Shown: in pieces, positions 35,212 through 60,924 of the stretch
Layout: each line of letters starts with the position of its first letter
Numbering within the stretch: the first letter of the stretch is position 1
Origin: Gambelia wislizenii
Taxonomy: Eukaryota; Chordata; Lepidosauria; Squamata; Crotaphytidae
Assembly (NCBI GenBank): GCA_030847615.1
Contig: JAUMIR010000001.1
Span: 256,187,187-256,251,186, forward strand
Direction of reading: 5' to 3'
DNA: 64,000 nucleotides
The notes under the pieces: generated by a model
Databases searched by the model: none
Told to the model about the DNA's origin: nothing
What the model saw: the letters and a program-made list of their open reading frames with translations, nothing else
Position numbers and translations under genes: made by a program

Positions 35212-36489
35212 TACTACATATGTTAATGTTATTCACAAAAAGGTCTATTCTGTTAGGGGGAAACTCCAATACTCTATGTGATGTTAGACAGGTTCCCCAC
35301 CAAAAAGAAACATACAAGGCTCAACCCTAGGGAATTCATTAGTCTTTACTTCTGTGGGCTTGCACAGTATATGGAGATGGAAATATCCAACAGGCAAGGT
35401 TTATACCCATTACTCAGATTTACACGAAGTCTTTACAAGGATAGACCACAAATTTGGGTGTCTAACGATGTAACTCATAAAGTTGAAGACATAACAATCC
35501 TTCCTGCTATGGATTCTGATCACTCCTCTCTGAATTTAATATGGAAGTTGACCAAGTCCAATATAAGATCAAAATTCTGGTGTCGTGATTGCTTACTAGA
35601 CAACTGTTTGCTAAGAATTTGCAAAAAGCATTAGAATTTTTTTCCCCTCAAAGATTGAAATGTGGTATGTCTTTACCTACTGTATGGAACACAATGAAGG
35701 CAGGGGCAAGGGATTTATGTATATATGAAAAGTCAAGATTAAAATGGTTTAAAAGACAAAAAAGACAAACTTTGAATTTCTGAAATAAATTAAAAACATG
35801 AGAACCTGTTTCAACTAAGAAGAATAAATTAATTTTAGTAGAACTAAAAAGAACAAAAGCTGAATTGACTGCTTTGGATTTAGAAGAAATCCAGACTGCC
35901 TTAAAGGGGCATATTTTTAATGGGGAAACAAGAACTCCCGTTTACTCTCAAAGAAGTAGTTAATTAAATCAGGCAAGCTCTGAGCATCTCAAAATGAAAT
36001 ATGCCAGGAATTTAGAAATCTTTACAAAGAGTTATATGGATTGGAACAATGCACAGATTTATCTCGAACTAAATTGGACAATAATGCATTACTACATAAC
36101 AAATACTTACTGTCACAACTTTTGTTTGTTGTTTGTAAACAAATCACCCAAAATTGGAAATATGTAGCTAATTTGAACATAGAAACATGGTTCTCAAAGA
36201 GGAAAAGTTTGCTGGGAAATAATTCAATTTTTTTTCATTATTTGAACAAGAATGGACTTTGGGCAATCCTATTACATTGCCAGAAATTTTGGAAGGACCT
36301 GCTGATAACATAAATACGCTTGCCTCTTTGTCAGACCCCTCAACACTATTCTTAACAGGCTAGACTTTGGCAGAATCTTAAAAGTGCATTTGTGACATTC
36401 CTGTATCAATCATCTACTTTATTCATTCACGAGCTGTCATTCTTGATGTTTGGTTTTAACATATTTTCAATAAAAATGTTTAAAATAAT

Positions 36490-37490
36490 ATGGGGTGGGG
36501 TGGGAGTCCAGAAAGCCCACAGAAATGGCTTTGAGGTCTGCATGTGATCTGTGGATCATGGAGGTGATTTCCACCCCCACTTTAATTGATATTTGAGGGA
36601 AAGTTCTTCCTGACCAAATATACTGAGTTGTTAGATTCAAATATAAGTGAGAGGGTTTTGGTAACTCTTCCTGAAATTTTAAAAAAATATTCTGCCTTAT
36701 ATATCCTGTCTTGAGTACATTTTCCATAGAAAGGTGTTTCCCCCCTCTATTTCCAAAGTTTAAGGGTGAATGCCAGTTGCTCCGTAGCCAAAATGGAATC
36801 ATCAACAAATGAGTGAGATGTCAACAGAGATGTAGCACTAAATACTGTAGATATAACACTACAAAAATAACTCTAAAATGTAATTAATCAAAATCAGAAG
36901 TGAATTTGGATGTAACAATAAACTTTAGGTAATTTTAAAAAAAGGAAATGAAAGCTTCCATGTTCTTCATAGGCTTTTCATTTTGTCATGATGTCTGAAA
37001 CAGCTCATAATCAGAACTGTGGCTATGACCTTATGCTCACTTGATGATTAAAATAACTCCATTTTAATGTTAGTATCATACATTTTCAAGCTTCACAGTC
37101 TTTGTACTAATTTTGACTAGAACATAGATTGGTATATTACAGTGTCTATAAAACAAAAGATGCCATGCCGGTTCATAAGAAAAATTCTAAAATCAGCAAG
37201 TTTGGTTGATTTTAGTAAAGGTATATGCCTGACTGTGGATTTTGGATGAACTTAGATATTCACAATGTACCATAATCGACTTTACATTTTGTTATTACTT
37301 TTTAAAATGTATTCTTGTTTTGTGTCTTTTTGTTGACAGAACTTGTGATCATTTGAAGGGAGACAAATGCATTCCAAACTAGAAAATGGTGGCATTCATC
37401 CATCAACTCCATTAAAGAACTAACTTATTCAAACAGAGGTAAAGTAAACGTTATATATGTTCCTTTAAGGTTATGGAGGCAGGCCTAAAA
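36490..37490. other. Intron 1 stretch without recognised content
   Basis: Non-coding, AT-rich, no named repeat. Confidence 0.4.
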
Positions 37491-37491
37491 T

Positions 37492-37690
37492 ACCCAAAAG
37501 GCACCAGTTCCTGTCTGATCTTGGAAGCTAAGCTGGGTTAGCCCTGGTTAGTACTTGGATGAGAGGCTCCCAAAGGGTACCAGGTGCTATAGACTATATA
37601 GTAGAGGAAGGAATTGGCAAAACCAGAACCTGTCTGGCACCAACTTTTTGGGGTTGACAAAAGCCAACAGGTGACTTGAAGGCACACACA
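37492..37690 (+). repeat. 5S-rRNA-derived SINE
   Basis: 'cctgtctgatcttggaagct', 'ggttagtacttggatgagag' and 'accaggtgctatag' follow 5S rRNA order. The body and the tail 'gtgacttgaaggcacacaca' are SINE. Too diverged to be a functional 5S gene. Confidence 0.85.
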
Positions 37691-37699
37691 CGCGGAGGC

Positions 37700-39288
37700 T
37701 AACCAATGATGATTGACTTTGGCATTATGTGGTAGATACATTCCAGTTTTCTTCTGGCAAACATTTACATTGTTTACAAAAGGACTAGTTGATATGTGCA
37801 AGTACATTGCTTGATTTTTCATAATTTGACTTGTGTTGAATGTGTGAATTTCCACTCCCTGAAAAACATTGTGTTTAAAGTATGGATAGTATGGTATGAT
37901 GGCTTTGTCTGTGATTCTTAATTAAGAACATACAGGTCACCAATTGATGCTGCAGTCACCAGGTGATGAACATGCAAGTCAAACCATATAAAAACAAGAG
38001 ATCTATGGGCAGTTTTGCTGCAAGTAATTTCAGTATGTGCCAAGAATGTGAAGAGTAAAAAAGTAGGGTAGCTCCCAAGAACACAAATATTCACAGGACT
38101 CATGGAAAATAATCCATAGAAACAAACCCCCATGGAAAAGAAGGGACCATTTATCCCTATGTGATTAGCTAGAAGATCCCATCTAATTTCCCAGGCATGG
38201 CCAACTGAGAAGGTCAGAAATATTGAGTGTGATGCAAGTGGTCAGAGAGGACTTTGGTCTGTCTTTTTAAAATTTATATAGCTGTTTACCCATTGTCTTA
38301 TGGTTATTTTGATAACTTATCAAACTTGTTTATGATTAGCTGGTTAGCAATTCCTACCACATATTGTATAATTTCTAAGGTGAAATGGGGAATCTGAAGA
38401 ACAAGATTAGAAGATAAAGGCATAGTTCACCTGTAACAACAGGCAATGATTTAGCATTATGAGTATAAGCCACAGTGGATCTTAAGTTTGCACACTCCCC
38501 ATCTGTCCGTGTATGAATGGGAGGAAACTGAATACTTTCATCTTTGATTCTGTATGAATCTGAATTTTCTGTTACTTCTGGACTTGGGGAATTGGGGAAA
38601 ACCATTGTTTCCTGTTTCTGTGGTTGGTTGAAAAAACCCACACACTTAAAGACATACCATGATTTTAGAATGTAGCTTGGTACCTATTTGAAAAATGCAG
38701 TAATTAATGCTTCCTGCCATTGGTTTAAGAGACCGTTATCAAAATTAAGATGACTACTGAAAAGCTGCTAGAATGCATCTCAAAAGTCCTATTTAGAGAA
38801 AATGAAATAATGCCATGAATACATGTGATAACTAAATCTGTCTGAATACGAAAATACTTTAGTCTCTTTATACTTAAAAAAATCTAAGAAGATCCAAAGG
38901 GAAGCTAACTTAGGAAGGGACATGGAAGGGAAGTTTGTGTTCTTCCTTCCTCCCACAGCCACCTGTGTCCCTTGGAAAATTTCTTTGGAAGATCAATGGG
39001 CTCCCTTGACAGTATTGGGCAGAATGGGGGACTGGTGAAGGGAGCTCTAGAGACTATTCTGAAGTGGAAACCCTTGTCTTCCTCCACCCTAGGCATCTTT
39101 CAGCTAAGTACTTGACATTAAGAACAAATGTGTTGGTGAATTTTGTATGGAGAATAGAAGGGGGCACATGTTTTCCTTCTTATATAAGATAGCATTTGTA
39201 CCAAAAGAATACTTAGCACTTTATCAGGACATCATGGGAGGCTCTTTCAGGTAACTGATCTACAAAGAGAAAGGTGGAGTAAGATATG

Positions 39289-39325
<37 letters not shown>

Positions 39326-39996
39326 AAGGAACTCCACTTGTGTGTGTTGATTCAAATCAGTTTTTGTACTGTTATAATTATAAGATCTTCTGGTTTTTTT
39401 TTTCTCCTATTACATAATGGTTACATTCGTGTGAAGCCTCTGACCTTCTTCTTTAGTGGAAAAAATCATCTAGCTGTTCTGCTCCTTTTGACTCATAACA
39501 CCCGAGATAGAACTGCTGCACAGCAGCCATCTGTAAACTCTAATGTTAATAATAGTATTGGTGAGTGGAGGCTTAGTACAGAAGTAAAGTTCATGAAACC
39601 ATACTTGTAAATTTAGGAACTAATTTTATTACTTCAAACAGAAAACCCTTTATTACTTGATCTTTTTTATAGTTTTCTGAGTGACCATACCATGTATTGT
39701 CAGACCTATTATTTGCTGAGCAGAAGTTTCACAACTTCTCAGCAACAAAGAGAGGAAACAGATAATAATACCATTTGACTTCAGGATACTGTTTTCCTTT
39801 GTCCCATGTCCAGATTTATCATTAGAGGATATCACATGGTTTTGGTCCATCATGCATTTCAGCTTTTTCTAGTTGACCTTTGTTTGTACTATTTGATAAG
39901 AAAACAAACATGGTTAGTGTGTCTTGAAGATATTGTTGTTTCTCCTTCCTTTCCCTAACCAATTGTGCTTAAGAACACGATCACAACTTCAGCCTT
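37700..39996. other. End of intron 1, little recognised
   Basis: Contains a (GT)n run at 39288-39322. Otherwise no exon or named repeat was seen. Confidence 0.45.
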
Positions 39997-40009
39997 AAGA
40001 AATAGATTA

Positions 40010-40203
40010 ACATGGAAAATTGGTTCAGTCATACTGGAAAATTCTTCTTTGCTCTATGTCCTATATTACTGATTCCAATGGTACCCATGTTTTCTTTGTT
40101 ACTTAACTGTTTGATTTTTTTTTTTTTGCTTTTTTATTGTCTATTGCTGGTTTTACTTTTTCTTGTCTGTTATGTAAAAAACTGCAATAAAGATTATTAA
40201 AAA
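40010..40203 (+). mobile_element. 5'-truncated LINE 3' end with target duplication
   Basis: A 194-bp insert ends 'caataaagattattaaaaaa', a polyadenylation signal plus A-tail of L1 type. The 13-bp sequence AAGAAATAGATTA flanks it at 39997-40009 and 40204-40216. This marks target-primed insertion just upstream of the first coding exon. Confidence 0.8.
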
Positions 40204-40365
40204 AAGAAATAGATTAGTATTTAAGGGTAACATTCAGGTTACTGAAATAAAATCACACTATCAAACATTGGAACAACTTCTTCTGAGTGTGCCTTGTAGC
40301 TGGCTCTGTGCTTCATTACTGCTTTTCCTTCTTAAAGGTGAAAGAGGAGTAGAAGTTGTAAGAAG

Positions 40366-52823
<12,458 letters not shown>

Positions 52824-52919
52824 TAAATGTGCATTACCAATCTGAATAGGTTACTCCTAAATGGCTTGCTTGATGTTCTGATTCCCTTTCCAATTTAATT
52901 TATTCTTCTCTGTAGTAGT

Positions 52920-53550
52920 GTCTGTAATGCTGTTTGTTTATTTATTTCTTATTTTGTTATTTTATTACTAATTTATTCATTTATTTATTAAAAAAATTAT
53001 GCCCCACTCTGTATCTGAAGATCTTAGTGTGGCACATAAGAAAATCAACTTGGCCAGTTAAAAACAATTTAAATCAGAAAAAAATTAATGTAAACAGACT
53101 AAAAGGATAGTAAACAATTTAACAATTGAAAACCAGATAGTTTTAAAATGTTCAAAACAATTAAAAACTGTACGCATGTGTGGATTTGTTTTAAATCATT
53201 TTGGCCCCAAAGGTTTTTTGTAATAAGCCATGTTTTTTACTTGATGCCAGAATGAAACCAGAATTGGCATCATTCAGGCCTTTTTATGGGTAAGGTATTC
53301 CACAACCAGGGTGCCACAGCAGAGAAAGCCCTCTGCCATGACCTCCCAGTGTATGTTGTCCCAACTGATGAGACACAGGGGACGACTCCTCCAGCAACCC
53401 CTTTAGCACCCTCAACCGTCAGAGAGGGTTGTAGGTAGAGATGGTCCTTCAAATATCTTATGAGTTGTCTTCAAGGGCAGCCCTATATAGAGCATGTTGC
53501 ATTAGTCTAATTGGGAAGTTACCATCACATGAACTACTGTTGCTAGGTTA
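52920..53550 (-). mobile_element. L2-like LINE 3' region, antisense
   Basis: The reverse frame at 53270-53452 contains WQRAFSAVAPWLWNTLP, a conserved L2 C-terminal motif. The + strand starts with a TTATTTATT-rich reversed tail. Confidence 0.75.
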
Positions 53551-53559
53551 TCTCTGTTC

Positions 53560-55914
53560 AAGGAAGGCTGTAGCTATAGCATAGTTTTATGAAACTGTAG
53601 GAATGCCTGGGACCCTAGTTAATCTGGAGTCCAAGCTCCAACTCATTGAAGGTAGGGGTGGGTGGAACACCACACAACTGAGAGAACATTTGAAGGGAAA
53701 CCACTAAACATTCCTTGTACTGGTGCTATTGACAAAAATATCTTGTGGGAACCATACAAATTATGTTTTGTTTCCTGCGTATGTGGGACTTAGTCTATAG
53801 GGTCTATTGAACAGGCTCATGCAAAAGGAATAGCTTGATCTAGCTACTGCTGGCCAGCACCATGCCAACCCCACCTTCATTTCCTGATTCAAAGGAAAGC
53901 AGATTTTGTCACAGCAAAGGAAGAAGCTCCTTGGTTTGCAGAGTTAAGATTTTCACTCCTAAGTACTGCTGCTATTATAGTTCCTGCTCTGTTGAAGATG
54001 CAAGCCTAGTGGGAACATGAATGAAGGGAAGACTTGCTTGCTTCCAGTCCTCAATCAAATTTGTTTGGAAATGACAGAAGCACCTGTGTGGAAATGGCAG
54101 AATCAACTTCCCACCTGGTATCTTGCTTCTTCACAAATCTCCCTCTTTGAAGGTCAAGGTGGAAGAATCAGCTGTTAGTACTCTGAAGAGCTTCCTGAGC
54201 TTGACTGAAGTGTGTTTGTCTGCTTGCTGTGAGCCCCTCTACTTACAGCCCACACTTGTCTGTTTGCCCTGGCAGCAGGAACATGAAGAAATACAGCAGC
54301 AGTACATGTTAGTTGTGTACATATATTGTTTGTGTGCATATACTTTCTGCCTTTGTGTATTCAGATATAAAACTTACCTATGTGATTTCATGCTTATATG
54401 GCAGAGACAGATCATAGCCTGTTTCAATTTGGGTATTCATGTGATAGAGGCAGAGAATGAGTATGTTTTGACATCACAGTAAGCAAAAACCTTATTTATT
54501 TATTTTTTAAAAATCTGACTTAGCATGCATCAGTCTGAGCTGGTACCCACTGCTTGATTGTTCTCACTTGCTGCTTCCCCTACAGAGGCAAACAAGCTAG
54601 GGACTGCCCATCTGTCATTTGTTTAGTGTGAGATTCAAATGGGAAACTGGCTAGTCTGCCCCGGCCCAGCAGCCAGATTCATAAGCCAGGGTTTGACCTT
54701 GGCTTATGGTGGTGGTTTCTCTTTCCCTGACAACTGAGAGTTCCCATTTTAGATATCACACTGAAACAAAACATGGATGGAGAGTCCTCATCTTGTTTAG
54801 CTATTCTGACTAGGAGAAGGAGCCAAGTGGGTGTGAGAGAGCAGTATGTGCAGGAAGCTGGCTTCTTCATGGTAAGCTAGAATCTTTTAAAAATTATGTT
54901 AACCAGGATTAGTATTGCACATTTCTATATTTATTCGCATTATTTATGAGTGAATGTGTATTCACTTTGGGGAAACAGTCTTTATTCTCCACATTTGTGG
55001 ACCATTTTATGAATGTCACACAACCAGCAACATTTTGTGATCCAGCATGCCTGACATTTGTCCACCCTTAACATGAGAGTTTATGCCAGTGGATATTATT
55101 CTTCTTGCTGGTGCAGCTGATTCCCCTGCCATAGGATAGAGTTTTTAACATCTTCCTCCCCCATCTTTCACATTTTCAAAAGCAGTTTATTGTGCAGCAT
55201 AGAGAGAAAAGCAAGTCTGACGTTTCTCTGGACTCAGAACTAAATTGCTGGCTTAATGAAATCTGGATTTCATGTTCTAGTTGGTTAACAGTATATTAAC
55301 ATGCAGATAACAGCTGCAGAAATAAAATTCCAACAGATAAGATACTGTGACAATAAGCAAATAGTTTGGATGACCTCTGATGGAACGTTATGCAATCCTT
55401 CAGCATGACTGGGAGTTGAAACAGAAATAATATTTTATTTTTCTCTAGTTTTTCTGCAGATGATTCTGTGCATGTAAGCAGTTAATTGGCCTAAGAAATA
55501 ATTTGTATAAACCCTGTATAGAATTGTTTATGAAAATGGAGGGGTCAAAACTGATTAAGTAGTTTGCTTTACCTAGATATAAAAACAGAGCTGATATTGA
55601 AGCAGGAGGTCAATATATTCGTCTATGGGTGATGAGGGAACAAACAAATATGTGGAGAAAATTTACCCATGGGCCAGCAACTAGTTTCCATAAGAGTGCC
55701 ACTTTGAGAAGGAAGCACCAATATAGGCCTCTTGAAAATCATGTTGCCCCTTCATCACCCTATGCTTTTCCCTTCTAGGTTGACTACAGATAGAGTGGGA
55801 CAGGTTTGAGACAGGTTCACAGTTGCTAATCTGTGTAAATGTGTGAGGCAGAGTATCACATTTCACAAAAGTTAAACACAGTAATACTAAATTATGTATT
55901 CTTGGAGAAGAATC
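53560..55914. other. Intron 8 stretch without recognised content
   Basis: No HYCC2 exon 9 found here. Open frames are short and lack homology. Confidence 0.45.
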
Positions 55915-55930
55915 TAGTAATTATTCTTTG

Positions 55931-56042
55931 TGGTCTCACTGTCTCACACAAATGGGTCTTGCACATGCACAGACCCATCCATGGAATGTTCCAGGAGCTG
56001 AATAGCTTTCAACAGTAACCCTGCTCCTTCGGGTGCAAACAT
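55931..56042 (+). repeat. DIRS left inverted terminal repeat
   Basis: 'catccatggaatgttccagg' and 'cacacaaatgggtcttgc' are reverse complements of the right end at 60812-60924. Confidence 0.85.
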
Positions 56043-56166
56043 ACATTGCAGCAAGAACTAACTCCCCTCAGTTCCTTTTCATCCACTGTGCGATTCACAT
56101 CCAATAGCCCTAATGCTGATTAACTTTTCAAACTTCCTTTCTCTTCCTTTCCTGGCTTTCTTCCTA

Positions 56167-57268
56167 TCTGTATATATAATTCTCTTGGTATGTTGCCATT
56201 TCCAGCATGCTGATTGGCTGCTTAGATGTCAGGATCTGCCTCTCCTCGCAGGACTAGGCCCCTGTCTGCAGCAGTTGGCACAGCCCCTTTGCAGACTCAG
56301 GCCCTGACTTGGAAGAACCAGTGCCAAGCTATCAGACGCAGTTGGATGCAGTCATGCAGCATGCCTGAAGCAGGCAGGGGAACTGCTATTTAAGAGCGGC
56401 ATTTGGCCCTCAGTCTAGGCCACCACAACATGGTCTTCTGTGCTGTCTGTAGCGGCTCCTTGGGCCTTCTGTGCTGTCTGTAGCTGGGCCCTTTGCACCT
56501 TGGGCCCTGGGCTCTGGATATGGACTGTTTTTGGACTTTTGTTTATCTTTGACCCTGCCTGGACTTTGGACTCTGTCTCTTCTGTTCCTGACCTGACCCC
56601 GGCATCCCTGCTCCTAGAACCTGCTGCCCACACCCCAGACCCTGACAGTAGGAAACTTCCCAACCAATTAAAGCTTCTTGTTGGGCAGCCAATCAGCACA
56701 CTGGGGGAGGAGAAGTTTCAAGTCCTTTCTAAACATGGCGGTGGAGGGGCCCTTGCGTCCTGATGCATATGGAGTGTGTGTGTAGCGTGGTGTGTGTGAG
56801 TAGTGTGGGGATGTGTGTAGCATGAGGGGTGTAGTGTGTGTGTGTGTAGCGTGGTGTGTGTGAGTCTGTGTGTACACACAGTTGCATGGCAGTGGCGGCA
56901 GGGCTCTCACGTCCTCGCACGCGTGGTGTGTGTAGCGTGGTGTGTGTGTGTACACACAGTTCCGTGGCAGCAGAGGGAGTCTCGCATCCTGGCGCGTGTG
57001 GTGTGTGTGTGTCTGGCTGCAAGGCAGCAGTGGTAGGGCTCTTGGCATGAAACTAGCCATAGAAACTAGTGGTGGTGGGGCTCTCGGCATGAAACTAGCC
57101 ATTATACTAGCCATGATCTAAAAGGTTATGTAGTAATGCATCAAATGATCATACTCTTGACATGTTTCCTAAGTGGCCAAGCAGCAGAGTGGGAACAGAA
57201 CATACCAAAGCATTTTATATATGTATGTATATATGTATAATGGTGTATGTTACGCCAGGTATAACTAG
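56167..57268 (+). mobile_element. Helitron-like non-autonomous element, copy 2
   Basis: A|TCTGTATATATAATTCTC at the left and AGGTATAACTAG|T at the right. Internal sequence parallels 22532-24754: 'gctgattggctgcttag', 'gggcagccaatcagcacact', 'catgtttcctaagtggccaa' and the GT-rich array. It lacks the 20-bp minisatellite of copy 1. It interrupts the DIRS element and carries its own LTR insert. Confidence 0.6.
56227..56647 (+). mobile_element. Solo LTR inside Helitron-like copy 2
   Basis: TGTCAGGATC at the left, CAGACCCTGACA at the right, TATTTAAGAG near 56390 as a TATA-like box. It splits 'gattggctgcttag' from 'gaaacttcc', which are contiguous in copy 1 (22590-22602). Flanking 5-mers TTAGA and GTAGG match only partly, so the exact target duplication is uncertain. 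Confidence 0.65.
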
Positions 57269-57929
57269 TAATATTAAAAAAAAGTTAGTTCTTGTAGCGA
57301 TAGATCCCTCTCTTTCTCCCTTTTCCCCACTTTTCTTCCTGACATTATTGGCTGTCGTTCTTGGACTTTGTACGTTCTCCAAGGCCCTAGTCAAGAATTG
57401 TACCTCATGTGGTGGGAAAATTCCTCATACTGATGGCCACCCTTGAGTGCCTTTTTTTGTCTCAGTGAGGGTTACTATGTTAACTTCTGTTCAATTTGCA
57501 AAGGCTTAATGAGCCAGGAGCTTAAGAACCATGTGTTCCAGCTTCATAGTACTTGTGGGACCAATCCCAAACTACCAACATAGCTGCAGAGAACCTTCTG
57601 CTTCACTCTGCTTTGGTCTTTATTTGTAAAAAGCGGCCTTTAACTGCAGTCCTTGCTGGCCCATCTATTGCCTTGGGCCAGAAGACCATGTCGTCCCCAT
57701 CAATATCTAAGGCCTGGCCTACTCTATCCACTCCACCTGCTGAGACTCAAATTGGCTTGGAAGCAATTCAGGCCCCACCGACCTCAGCAGATCCATCTCT
57801 GTATGGGTTAAGCCTGGGAAGGGGCAAAAGAGGAGTGTGGCTGCCTCAACAGCTCATCCTAAAGAAAAGAAGTGGACTAAGGAAAAGGACAGCTCAAGAC
57901 CTGAATCAACCATTGTAAGTTCGGCATTG

Positions 57930-59900
57930 GTACCCAGTTTCTACCTCAGTCTGATGATTGGTTTCACCAAGTCCTCCATCCCTGGTCAGTATTGACTAGC
58001 CCATTCACACAAAAGAACAGTCAGTCCAGGGGGCAGACTAGCCCTCAGTGGAATAACCAACCAGAGTCAGCCCTCCTACACAAGGTTCACCAGACAGCCA
58101 CTTGCTAGCCCTCCAACTACTCTGCCTCTCTCTTAGACTGCCATCTCGTAGGGCATTCCCAGACTCCATGTAACAGCAGCAGTTCCCAGTCTGTGTAGCA
58201 TCAATCATCATCTAGGGACAGCCCATGTGATACTGATTGCACTCTATAGACCGAGCGCCTCCCTTACCAGGCTCCGTCTCTGGATTGAGAGGATTCTTAA
58301 GCTTTAGGGTCTCCACATTGACATCATGGTGAGGTCTCAGTCCAGTCTCGGTATCAACAATGATACCGAGAAGCCTCCCTGAGATCGGAATCTGCAGCTT
58401 CTAGTTGCTACATATAAAGCCTCCATGGGTAGAACTGCCTCAGGCTTACCTGTTGGTGCCATGATACTACCCTGAGTGCTGATATTGATCACCCCAGCAT
58501 TGTATTGAATATAGAGACTCTCACCAATCTGAAAGGGGCAGTTCAAACTGTTGGATTGAGGGATGGCTGCTGCCACAGTATGCTGGCCCATCTGCCTCAA
58601 CTTATCATCCCAAACTGGAGACTGGGAAACAGATGAATCAAAGGTGCTGTTTGGCAGAAGAACATGATTTCTTTGCTGGCAGAGATGGCTGATATCTTGA
58701 CTGTTGAGAGGAGTGGCGGGATCCCACTGATTGCAACAATTGTCATGATTGCCTCAGTGGCGATCAAGACCCAGCGTGGGAAGGCAATTGAGACATAAGC
58801 CAGTAAGGTCTTGATTGGCAAGAAGGATGGGAAGACTAACTAAAACCCATCTTCTTACCTGTAGTGCGGGCCATGATGAGGGCATCATTGCCCCATCAGT
58901 CTTTGAATTAAAGAGGCCTTCCCCAGCAAAGGGGCAACTTCAATCCTTTTCTGTGTGTCTTCTGATAGGCCTGCATATCTTAACCAGACATAGCACCGGA
59001 GACCAAGGGATGCTGCCATGGCCTTAGCAGCACAATCTAGCAGCCAGGCAGTGGGCTGTTTGCTGGAAGAGTACCAGCAACATTCTGAACATTCTGTTCA
59101 TCCAGCAAGTGTGGAATAAAAGATGCCATCTTTTCCCAGAGGAACTGCTGATGCCCTGCCATAGAGGCTTGGTAGTTTGCCACTCTGATAGCCAAAGCTG
59201 TAGATGAGTAGAATCCCCTCCCAAACAAATCGAGACAGCAGCCTTCCCTGTCCAGTGGAGTGGACTGAAAGCTGGGGGTTGACATTGTGCAACCTCAACC
59301 ACAGTTGAATTGGGAGCTAGGTGGGTAAACAGGAAGAAAGTGCCTTACTGGCGTACCCTATAAAGACTCTCCGGTCATCTTATAGTCTATGATACCAATG
59401 ACGGTTTGACCAGGACTGTTTGATCACATCTACCAGAGACGGCAACAATGGTAACATGGCAGAATCACTCTGCACATCGATATGTTGAAAGACTGGGTCC
59501 AACTAATGTGTGTGCTGAGATTTCACCTCCAGGCCTAGTGATTTGGTTAACCTTAAGATGAGATCGACATTGGGACGGAGGTCCTCAGAAGGTGCTGTTA
59601 GTGTAGTGTTGCCAACTTTTTCTGCTGGGGAAAAGGTATAGGGTGACAGCGACTGAGATGTTGTGTCAGCTGCTCCCTTACCTTCCTCTGAGGAGTTGTC
59701 CAAAGAAGCTGGGTCCAGTTGCTGTGAAGCAGGTGGTGATACCAGTGGGGCTGCTGGTAATCGCTGCAGAGAACACAATCCTTCCACCTTTCCATCCGTG
59801 AGCTTCTGTATCTCTTAGACCACCTCACCAAGTAGCAGCAAGTCTGCCAGGATTCCTGGGCACTTACCATCATCCACCTCAAGTTTGCTCATCTTCCTCC
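57930..59900 (-). mobile_element. DIRS Gag-like segment in reverse orientation
   Basis: In reverse, degraded frames include LYGRASAVPLGKDGIFY and LRYAGLSEDTQKRIEVAPLL. These resemble the DIRS Gag C-terminal region. It points against the flanking Gag-start and RT/recombinase segments. The limits are approximate. Confidence 0.55.
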
Positions 59901-60631
59901 ATCAGGTGTTTTCCACGACAGTCCTCCATTGCTAGTGCTCTGGCAAGAGGTTGCAACGCTACTCTAAAAAGATGCCATCAAACAGCTTCCCTGCTGTATA
60001 TCCCTCACTGGGTTTTTCTCCCGGTATTTCACCATACCAAAGAGGGATGGTTTGCTGAGGCCTATTAGATATCTGAGAGGTGTAAGCCGCTGCATCCATC
60101 CCAAGAGGTCTCAAATGGTCACACTATCAGCCATTTTCCCTCTCCTGAAACCCAGAGACTGGTTCTTCCTCTGGATGTACAAGACATCTACTTCTATATC
60201 CACATCCATCCTCAGCACAGGAAGTGCTTGGATGTATGGTGGGCTTTGGCCTACTGCACTTACTGTACTGCTCCTCTCAAGAAGTCCCCTAGACTGTTCA
60301 TTTGCTACAGGGGTGGTGGTGGAACTCCAATCGCCTCACAAGGACTATCAAGATTGGTTGTTGACCTGATCAACTTGACCTACCAACTTGCCAAGAAGCC
60401 TCAACTATTGGGGCTCAGGTACCACTCAACCCATGCAGTTTCCACTTCCCACTCATGGCTCTGGTGCATCTCCCTGCCAGAAGTCTGCAAAGCAGCTACT
60501 TGGACTCAACCATCCACCTTCATCCAGCATTATCGAATTAGCTGCAGGGTGTCACGGGCAAATGTGGTGTTTGGAAGGGCAATGCTGTCATCTATCCTTG
60601 GCTGATCTGCTCCTCCTCCACTGGTAAGCTA

Positions 60632-60732
60632 GCTAATCACCCATTTGTGTGAGGCATAGAGACCACAAAGAAGGACAGATTACCTGTATCTGTAGCTCTT
60701 CAAGTGGTCATCTGTGCCCCCACACAAACCCA
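60632..60732 (+). repeat. DIRS internal complementary region
   Basis: 'acccatttgtgtgaggcata' is complementary to the outer left end (55925-55958). 'tcatctgtgcccccacacaa' is complementary to the outer right end (60895-60925). This joined order is expected of the DIRS circle-junction template. Confidence 0.8.
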
Positions 60733-60811
60733 CCCTCTTCTTTTTTTCTGCATGGTTCACTCTGCTTACAAAGGACATTGGAACTGAGAAGAGTAGCTCT
60801 TGGCACTTTTT

Positions 60812-60924
60812 ATGTTGGTACCCATAGGGGCAGGGTTACTTCCAAAAGCTAGTCAGCTCTGGAACATTCCATGGATCGATCTGTGCAGGCGCAAGATCCA
60901 TTTGTGTAAGGGCACAGATGAGCA
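60812..60924 (-). repeat. DIRS right inverted terminal repeat
   Basis: Reverse complement of the left repeat, through 'ctggaacattccatggatcg' and 'gatccatttgtgtaagggca'. Confidence 0.85.

Larger units (their letters stand above)
33940..36480 (+). mobile_element. L1-type LINE fragment, interrupted by two MITEs
   Basis: Near 33950 the frame reads LRLISANVSGLRSW, an L1 endonuclease start. At 35278-35634 it reads QIWVSNDVTHKVEDITILPA then MDSDHSSLNLIW, the SDH end of the endonuclease. Further degraded ORF2 sequence runs to about 36350. Frameshifts and stops are frequent. The MITEs at 34093 and 34950 sit inside. Confidence 0.7.

Noticed and set aside
53560..55914. HYCC2 exon 9 in this stretch
   Set aside because: I looked for a frame continuing after SQPLL with an acceptor, and found none with hyccin-like sequence.
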